Shown here piece after piece: positions 35,426-41,005 of a stretch of DNA of 41,005 nucleotides. The position numbers and the translations under genes were made by a program. Origin of the DNA: CAZESS01 sp964414415 (GTDB lineage Archaea > Thermoplasmatota > E2 > UBA202 > DSCA01); NCBI GenBank assembly GCA_964414415.1, contig CAYPWJ010000012.1:1-41005 (forward strand), written 5' to 3'. Positions within the stretch are counted from its first letter, which is position 1, and the number at the start of each line of letters is the position of its first letter. Below the pieces are notes generated by a model. It worked only from the letters and a program-made list of their open reading frames with translations, was not told the DNA's origin and ran no database searches.

Positions 35426-36414
35426 ACATCCTCTTTGAACTCTCGGGGGAACATCCCACGCTGCCGGCAGCCGAAGCCCGTGCTGCACTCGCGGCGGCAC
35501 CCGGTGCATATGAGGCGCGGCAGCGCGGTCGCCACCTGACCGCTGCGACTGACGTGTCACCGGCAGCACTCCGCCGGATGGCCCGTCGGCTTGCGCTCAC
35601 CCACGCCATCTATCACGTCCATGCGGCGGGGACCACCGATGCCATCGTGGCGGCGCTGCCGTCGCTCTCGCTTCCCGAGGCGGACACGTTCGCGCTGCGC
35701 GGCCGCCGCGTCGCCGGCACAGCGAGCGTCAGCCGCCTCAAGCACGTTATCGGTGACGCCGTCCGGGACGCCACCGGCATGACGGTCGACCTCGACGCCC
35801 CGGACATCGAGCTGCATCTGCTCGTCGACGACCAGATATATCTGTGCGGCATCCTTGCCGACGTCGACCGGAGCAGATATGAGCGACGCAGACCGCATCG
35901 TCGGCCGTTTTCGCATCCCATCTCGTTGCACCCTCGCATCGCGCGGGCTCTGGTCAACCTCTCCCGTGTCGCTCCGGGAGAGACGCTGCTTGACCCGTTC
36001 TGCGGTACCGGCGGCATCCTCATCGAAGCGGGGCTGGTTGGCGCCCAGGTCGTCGGCGTCGACGTCAAGCACACGGCAGTCGAAGGCTGCCGCGACAACC
36101 TGGAGCACTACGCCATCGCTGATTACACGGTGCACCACGGCGATGCAACCGCCCTGGATTTCAGCGGTGTCGACGCCATCGTCACCGACCTGCCGTATGG
36201 CCGCTCGACGGTGACCGGCAGCGACAGGGAGACGCTGTACCGCCATGCGTTTGAGCGCTTCGCCGAATGGCTCGCTCCGGGCTGCCGTGCCGTCGTCGGC
36301 GTGCCGGAGCGGCGCTCTGCGGCGCATGGAGAGCGTTGCCTGGACCTCGTGGAGGTTCACCCGCTCTATGTCCATCGAAGCCTGACACGGCATTTCTGTG
36401 TGTTTGAACGCTAG
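35422..36414 (+). CDS. tRNA (guanine(10)-N2)-dimethyltransferase
   Basis: A 330-residue THUMP-plus-methyltransferase protein that methylates G10 of tRNA in Archaea (Trm-G10/Trm11 family). The N-terminal THUMP region (about 50-150) is followed by RRPHRRPFSHPISLHPRIAR, typical of this family, the SAM-binding motif DPFCGTGGILIEAG (191-204), GVDVKHTAVEG (212-222), and the catalytic DLPYGRST (256-263), the (D/N)PPY-type motif with Asp in the first position. The ATG overlaps the PH gene's TGA by 4 nt, so both come from one mRNA; the functional link is unclear. Confidence 0.9.
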   Translation: MNILFELSGEHPTLPAAEARAALAAAPGAYEARQRGRHLTAATDVSPAALRRMARRLALTHAIYHVHAAGTTDAIVAALPSLSLPEADTFALRGRRVAGTASVSRLKHVIGDAVRDATGMTVDLDAPDIELHLLVDDQIYLCGILADVDRSRYERRRPHRRPFSHPISLHPRIARALVNLSRVAPGETLLDPFCGTGGILIEAGLVGAQVVGVDVKHTAVEGCRDNLEHYAIADYTVHHGDATALDFSGVDAIVTDLPYGRSTVTGSDRETLYRHAFERFAEWLAPGCRAVVGVPERRSAAHGERCLDLVEVHPLYVHRSLTRHFCVFER

Positions 36415-36465
36415 CGCGTGACCTGCATCGTTTCTCCGTGATGCCGATGTCACCTGGACGCAACG

Positions 36466-36478
36466 CAAAATATATAAT
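36466..36478 (+). promoter_or_regulatory. TATA box of the beta-helix gene pair
   Basis: AAAATATATAAT is centred about 21 nt upstream of the ATG at 36494. The transcript would start very near that codon, so the downstream ATGs (36509, 36515) are also plausible starts. Confidence 0.55.
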
Positions 36479-36493
36479 CCATACATCCGTTAT

Positions 36494-38281
36494 ATGAACG
36501 TTAGAGCCATGTCGATGAAACAAGAGGCAGCCGTCACTGCCGGGATTGCAGTCGTCCTGGCGGCAATTGCCATTATACCTGCAGCGGGCGATCATGGGAT
36601 GCAGCTCCTCCGTGGCGATGGAGCGAGCGTCCTCGCATCCTCGCATATCAGTCATCACGGCGCAACGCTCTACGTCGGCGGCTCCGGGCCCGGGAACTAT
36701 ACGAGCATCAAGGCGGCGGTTGACGACGCACGTGACGGAGACACCGTGTTTGTCTATAGCGGGGTGTACAACGAGAGCATACCCGTGGATAGGCAGATAG
36801 ATATACTGGGCGCGGACACAGACACGACGATCATCAATGCGGCGGCGGGCTACGCCGTGAATATTACGGCGGAGGGAGCCAAGATACAGGGGTTTACGAT
36901 ACAGAACGGCGGTTATCCGTATGCAGGCGTGATACTCCACGGGGCGGCACGCAATACACTCTCCCGGTGTCATTTCCGGAACAACGAGGACGCCATCGGT
37001 ATATATTCATCGGATGCAAACACCGTCTCAGCGTGCACGTTTGAGGACAACACAGTGGCTGTAGACCTCCACCATGCAGCCGGTACAGTCATCTCCCATT
37101 GCGATATCGCAGATAACAACGGGGGCATCTATCTCACAGAGGCGGATGACACTACCATCTCCCGCTGTGACATCCGTGACAACCCATGGGTCGGCATCTC
37201 GCTTGAAGCATCGTCCTCCACCACGGTTGCAGGGAATACCTTCGTGGATGACAGCATCAGGATACGGGGAGAACATCCTCCGCATTTTGTGCACGACATG
37301 GACGGCAACACCGTCAACGGCCTGCCGTTGCTGTACCGAAAAAACGAGGACAACGTGACGGTGGAGGATATGCAGCTGGGGGAGGTGATACTGGTGAACT
37401 GCACCGAGCCGGAGCTCCACAACGTCACCGTCACCGACAGCGAGACCGGGGTAACGGCGGCATACTGCCAGGACGCCGTCATTTCTGGCTGTGTCTTCTC
37501 TCACAACGACGAAGGCATATCGCTTTCTTTTTCCTCCAGCGCCGCCCTCTCCAACAATACCATCTCGGCGTCACGGGAGAGCGGCATCTCGCTACGCAGG
37601 TGTGATAACATCTCCATCACCTCAAACCACATATCCCACACGGGCGGCCATGGCCTCTACCTCCGCGCGTCGTGTCACAACAACATCTCGATGAACGAGG
37701 TGCATGACAACGGAGAAGGCATCCTCCTTCATTCCTACTCAGATTACAACACCGTGTACGGGAACGACGTCGCAGACAGCACCAGGTACGGCATCAGCAT
37801 CCAGGGCGGCTGTTACAACGAGGTGACCTGCAACGTCGTCCACGGCAGCAGAGAATGGTGCGGCATATGCACTGCCAAGGGCTGGACCCGCGGCAACGTC
37901 ATCTCCAACAACGAGGTGACGTCCAACCACTGGGTTGGCATAGAGATAGAGGGCATAGAAAACACCGTCTCCCGCAACAACATCTCCCACAACACCCGGT
38001 TCGGCATCTACCTCAGCTCGTTTCTGGGCACCGACTGCAGACGGAACACGATACAGGCAAACAACTTCATTGCAAATGGGCAACCTGCATATTTTGAGGT
38101 ACCGCTTTTGTCACTCAACCTGTGGAGCCACAATTACTGGAGCAGCTGGGCGTCGCCGATGCCAAAGCCAATCCATGGAAAATGCAGGATCCCCCTGACC
38201 CCGTGGCTCGGGATACGGGTTCCATGGTGCAACGTCGACTGGCATCCAGCACGAGAGCCAATTGAAGGGTTGACACCATGA
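36494..38281 (+). CDS. Secreted parallel beta-helix (NosD-like) protein
   Basis: A 595-residue exported protein. A signal peptide (about 12-32) is followed by an ATLYVGGSGPGNYTSIKAAV entry motif and a right-handed parallel beta-helix of many short repeats (about 60-520; for example NSISLSRRCDNISITSNHIS-type turns) belonging to the NosD/PbH1 superfamily. It ends in a distinctive tail: NYWSSWASPMPKPIHGKCRI then PWCNVDWHPAREP, shared with the next gene. Its TGA overlaps the next ATG, so the pair is co-translated. Related folds bind or cleave polysaccharides, but no catalytic site can be identified. Confidence 0.8.
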   Translation: MNVRAMSMKQEAAVTAGIAVVLAAIAIIPAAGDHGMQLLRGDGASVLASSHISHHGATLYVGGSGPGNYTSIKAAVDDARDGDTVFVYSGVYNESIPVDRQIDILGADTDTTIINAAAGYAVNITAEGAKIQGFTIQNGGYPYAGVILHGAARNTLSRCHFRNNEDAIGIYSSDANTVSACTFEDNTVAVDLHHAAGTVISHCDIADNNGGIYLTEADDTTISRCDIRDNPWVGISLEASSSTTVAGNTFVDDSIRIRGEHPPHFVHDMDGNTVNGLPLLYRKNEDNVTVEDMQLGEVILVNCTEPELHNVTVTDSETGVTAAYCQDAVISGCVFSHNDEGISLSFSSSAALSNNTISASRESGISLRRCDNISITSNHISHTGGHGLYLRASCHNNISMNEVHDNGEGILLHSYSDYNTVYGNDVADSTRYGISIQGGCYNEVTCNVVHGSREWCGICTAKGWTRGNVISNNEVTSNHWVGIEIEGIENTVSRNNISHNTRFGIYLSSFLGTDCRRNTIQANNFIANGQPAYFEVPLLSLNLWSHNYWSSWASPMPKPIHGKCRIPLTPWLGIRVPWCNVDWHPAREPIEGLTP

Positions 38282-39294
38282 ACAGCACGACAGGTACGCT
38301 GGCCGTCATATCCATCCTTCTCGCACTCGCAGCTGGCCCCATCGAAGCCGTCGGCCCGATGCGCGACAGTGACACCTCTTCAGCCATCGATTCTGCCAGC
38401 GCAGACGGTATCACGCTCTACGTCGGCGGTTCCGGCCCCGGCAACTACAGCAGCATTCAGGCAGCCGTCGACGACGCCAGCGACGGTGACACCGTCTACG
38501 TCTACAACGGAACCTACCAGGAGACAGTCACGATACAGCCGTCTATCCAGCTTGTCGGCGAATACAAACACGGCACTGTTATCGACGCCGTCGGCAGCGG
38601 CACCGCCGTAGCAATACAGGGCGACGGCACCGTCATGACCCGGTTCACAGTCACCGGCAGCGCCGGCGGCGGGCAGACGGCAGCCGTCCAGATACACGGC
38701 GACCACGTCATCTTCGACCACAACGTCGTCCGTGACAACGAACACCACGGCATCCTCCTTACCTCGGCATCCGGGTGCCGCCTGTCACGCAACGTCATCA
38801 CCGACAACAGCTACCACGGCGTACACATCGTCAACGCGTCAGACGGCAACAACGTGACGCATAACGAAATAGCATCCGGCATGGCCGGCGTCTACATCGG
38901 TGCACCACATCCGCAAACGGTTAGCTTCAACAGCATCTCCAACTCCACAAAGGGCGTCTACCTCGAGGAGAGCCACGGCAACGCCGTCCTCGGCAACCAC
39001 ATCGCCGGCAGCCAGGAGGGCATATTCTGCTCCTACGCCCCGGGCAACGCCATCCAGCGAAACAATTTCATCTCCAACGCGAGACACGCCAGATTCGTCA
39101 CGTTTGTACACCGTGGCTTCCTCACTCCCAACAGATGGAGCCACAACTACTGGGACGACTGGACAGGAGTAGGCGGCAAAGCCATCCCCGGCGCCATATA
39201 TGTGCCGACACCTGCCCTCATCGGCGTCTTCATCCCCTGGCTCAACGTCGACTGGCGCCCGGCGGCGGAGCCATACGAACACCCAATGGAATAA
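38278..39294 (+). CDS. Secreted parallel beta-helix (NosD-like) protein, paralogue of the upstream gene
   Basis: A 338-residue exported protein overlapping the upstream gene by 4 nt (ATGA). A signal peptide (1-24) is followed by an entry motif GITLYVGGSGPGNYSSIQAA nearly identical to that of its neighbour, then a shorter beta-helix (about 45-270), and the same C-terminal pattern NYWDDWTGVGGKAIPGAIYV then PWLNVDWRPAAEP. Gene duplication with loss or gain of central repeats is the simplest explanation. The entry motif also resembles that of the 10779 gene. Function unknown beyond surface polysaccharide-type interaction. Confidence 0.8.
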   Translation: MNSTTGTLAVISILLALAAGPIEAVGPMRDSDTSSAIDSASADGITLYVGGSGPGNYSSIQAAVDDASDGDTVYVYNGTYQETVTIQPSIQLVGEYKHGTVIDAVGSGTAVAIQGDGTVMTRFTVTGSAGGGQTAAVQIHGDHVIFDHNVVRDNEHHGILLTSASGCRLSRNVITDNSYHGVHIVNASDGNNVTHNEIASGMAGVYIGAPHPQTVSFNSISNSTKGVYLEESHGNAVLGNHIAGSQEGIFCSYAPGNAIQRNNFISNARHARFVTFVHRGFLTPNRWSHNYWDDWTGVGGKAIPGAIYVPTPALIGVFIPWLNVDWRPAAEPYEHPME

Positions 39295-39340
39295 CCATCC
39301 CCCGTTTCCCTGATACATGGAACGCCGGAGGGGGATGCCG

Positions 39341-39916
39341 TCACCGGGACACGAACGGATTTCCCTCGACATAGAAGCGCAGATCCCGGGGCAGATCCTC
39401 GGTGACGCCGATGCGCCGCGACGTCGCCACCGCCACGTCACGCTGCTTTTCTCCCTGCTCCATCCGGACTGGCTCCGTGTGGTCGTAGACCCGCCGGCCG
39501 TTGTCCGACCTGTCGATGCCCAGCGCGACAGTGAGCTTCCCCGGCCCCGACGTCAGATCGCGGAGCCGGTCCCTGCCGCGGCGCTGCCGCATGAGCTCGA
39601 TGCCCTCCATCGGCTCGACCGCCCGGATGAGAACGCCGGACGGCGTGCCCGCTCCCTCCGTGATGACGTTGAACAGCCAGTAGCCGTGCACCATGTAGAC
39701 AAACGAGGTGCCCGCGGCGTCCCACATCCACCGGCTCCGCTTGCTCATCCCGTCCTGCGACGCACGCGATGCAGGATCCGAGAGCCCATAATAGGCCTCG
39801 GTCTCCACGATTGTTCCCTCCAGGTGTTCCTCCTTGGAGACCACCAGCCGCTGTCCGAGCAGCTGCCGCGCGACGACTGCCGGGTCACGGTCGTAGAACG
39901 ACTGCGGCAGCACCAT
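39341..39916 (-). CDS. 3-methyladenine DNA glycosylase (AAG/MPG family)
   Basis: A 191-residue base-excision repair enzyme removing alkylated purines (EC 3.2.2.21). Family motifs: FYDRDPAVVARQLLGQRL near the N-terminus, the catalytic IVETEAYYGLSDPASRAS segment, and SGPGKLTVALGI later; the TSFVYMVHGYWLFNVITEG stretch is also typical. The ATG at 39916 starts 4 nt past the stop of the C25-type gene, with GGTGG upstream; a GTG at 39931 would overlap that gene and is less likely. Why a repair gene follows a peptidase gene is unclear. Confidence 0.93.
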   Translation of the reverse strand: MVLPQSFYDRDPAVVARQLLGQRLVVSKEEHLEGTIVETEAYYGLSDPASRASQDGMSKRSRWMWDAAGTSFVYMVHGYWLFNVITEGAGTPSGVLIRAVEPMEGIELMRQRRGRDRLRDLTSGPGKLTVALGIDRSDNGRRVYDHTEPVRMEQGEKQRDVAVATSRRIGVTEDLPRDLRFYVEGNPFVSR

Positions 39917-39920
39917 GCTG

Positions 39921-41005
39921 CTAGTAGCCACCGACCTTCAGGCTTGGATCGCCGAACAGCACGAACTCCTCCACCGTCTTGTAGTCGAGGACCTCGGTGG
40001 ACGGGAACAGCGTGTTGAGATAGTCGACCTGTGCCCCGGCGTGTATCTCGCCCAGCATCCGACGTCCGTCCACGCCGTACTGCTTGAAGACATGGACGTT
40101 CATGAAGCCGGAGAGCCGCTGCACACAGTCAGGGACGCCGTCCTCGTTGCCATCGCCGATGCTGAACCAGTCGTAGCCGGTGTAGGCCATCGTCGCAATG
40201 GAGCCGCCATCGAACGTCCGGGCGAGCCACCACGCCCAGCATTCCGGCGCCATCTCGCCGTAGTAGATGTAATCCAGCCATCGCTGCCCCTCGTAGACCT
40301 TGAGCAGATTGAGCAGGCTGACGTTGAACTGCCCGTTGTGGCAGCCGCCGACGACACAGACCGGATACATGCCCTCGTTGGAGAGCTTCGGCATGTCCTG
40401 CAGCCGCAGCCCGTCGATCCACACGCTCTCATTATGCGGCGGATGCGTCGACCAGCCCATCGGGTTGCCGTGCCCGTCGAAGAACAGGAAACCACAGCCG
40501 TCATCGATAGCATCGATGACATCCTGCGGGCCTGTCAGCGAGCCGTCCGACGCCCAGCATTTCACCGGCGTGAAGCCGTCCATGTAGCCGAGCGCCACCC
40601 TGTTTTCCTCCTCGCCCTCGTAGTAGGGATCGCCCTCCCGGGGAGCGGAGTCGCCACCGACGACCACCATCCGGTTGAACCAGTCGCTTCCAGCAGCAGT
40701 CGTCTCATAGGTGATGATCTTCTCAACCACCTTCTCGACTTCGTAGCTGTTCCGGCAGGCGAGACGGCCGACGTAGACGTCAGGATACAGGTCGACGTCC
40801 TCATGCGTCGTCTGGGTGTACTCGGCGAAACGATCGTTGTCGTTCTCATCCCAGCTGGCGAACACAACGTCACCGCCATCCTGTCTGTAGATGTCGCCGA
40901 AGTAGAGATCACTGAGAAACTTCTTTTCTCCGCCATCGTCGGCATATGCATACCGCACGGGGCACCACCACTGCTCCTGCAGGAGGCCGCCGTGGCGGCC
41001 GCCGA
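39921..41005 (-). CDS. Peptidase C25-type (gingipain-like) protein, 5'-truncated by the window edge
   Basis: At least 361 codons, open through the right edge of the window, so the N-terminus is missing; the GTG at 40958 is an internal codon, since the frame continues upstream as QEQWWCPVRYAYADD. Features of the C25 catalytic domain are present: LYPDVYVGRLACRN, a predicted catalytic His in GFLFFDGHGNPMGWS, a predicted catalytic Cys in YPVCVVGGCHNGQFN, and the closing EEFVLFGDPSLKVGG at the C-terminus. Unlike the 5631 gene it has no PKD or other domain after the catalytic part. Together they give this region two C25-type enzymes. Confidence 0.85.
   Translation of the reverse strand, partial: GGRHGGLLQEQWWCPVRYAYADDGGEKKFLSDLYFGDIYRQDGGDVVFASWDENDNDRFAEYTQTTHEDVDLYPDVYVGRLACRNSYEVEKVVEKIITYETTAAGSDWFNRMVVVGGDSAPREGDPYYEGEEENRVALGYMDGFTPVKCWASDGSLTGPQDVIDAIDDGCGFLFFDGHGNPMGWSTHPPHNESVWIDGLRLQDMPKLSNEGMYPVCVVGGCHNGQFNVSLLNLLKVYEGQRWLDYIYYGEMAPECWAWWLARTFDGGSIATMAYTGYDWFSIGDGNEDGVPDCVQRLSGFMNVHVFKQYGVDGRRMLGEIHAGAQVDYLNTLFPSTEVLDYKTVEEFVLFGDPSLKVGGY

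Noticed and set aside
36424..36457. Imperfect inverted repeat (GCATCG ... CGATG) before the beta-helix gene TATA box
   Set aside because: Arms are short with mismatches and a bulge; not convincing as an operator or terminator.
40956..40958. GTG as the start of the right-edge C25 peptidase gene
   Set aside because: The frame stays open to the window edge with plausible coding sequence, and the domain before it would be incomplete; the codon is internal.

Overview
The window looks like part of an archaeal genome, most likely an uncultured euryarchaeote of the Thermoplasmatota side, though that placement is inference. Signs of Archaea are TATA boxes placed for leaderless or near-leaderless transcripts, the gene run ftsZ - secE (Sec61 gamma) - spt5 - rpl11, a THUMP-type tRNA G10 methyltransferase, T-tract terminators, and an archaeosortase-type PGF-CTERM tail. 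A run of exactly 100 N (30670-30769) marks a scaffold gap, so this is a draft or metagenome-derived assembly. The DNA is GC-rich, with AT-rich promoters and one AT-rich patch inside a beta-helix gene.

Layout. Positions 1-7805 hold the start of an exported protein, a membrane-anchored SUOX-like domain protein, a secreted amidotransferase-like (BPL_N) protein, a DUF3311-like peptide coupled to a sodium:solute symporter, a COG2426 membrane protein coupled to dihydroorotase (pyrC), and a secreted C25 (gingipain-family) peptidase with a PKD-like domain. A tldD-tldE pair follows (7915-10664), then a secreted beta-helix protein (10779-12689).

The centre (12789-32068) is a block of very large secreted proteins. 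It holds a PKD protein with a PGF-CTERM tail, an 853-residue protein ending in a dockerin, a 3558-residue protein ending in a second dockerin, a 901-residue protein with two cohesin-like domains and a C-terminal membrane anchor, and another protein with one cohesin-like domain and tandem Fn3-like repeats broken by the assembly gap. Their order suggests a self-contained cohesin-dockerin surface assembly: the anchored cohesin protein would hold the dockerin proteins on the cell. No glycoside hydrolase is present, so this is not an ordinary cellulosome. I regard this block as the most interesting system in the window.

From 32065 to 34441 the minus strand carries the ftsZ-secE-spt5-rpl11 run, ending convergently against the second cohesin gene. 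The plus strand then has a PH-domain membrane protein overlapping the tRNA G10 methyltransferase gene (34589-36414) and two overlapping beta-helix (NosD-like) genes (36494-39294). The window closes on the minus strand with a second C25-type peptidase, cut by the window edge, followed by a 3-methyladenine DNA glycosylase. No rRNA, tRNA, CRISPR array, transposase or integrase was recognised.
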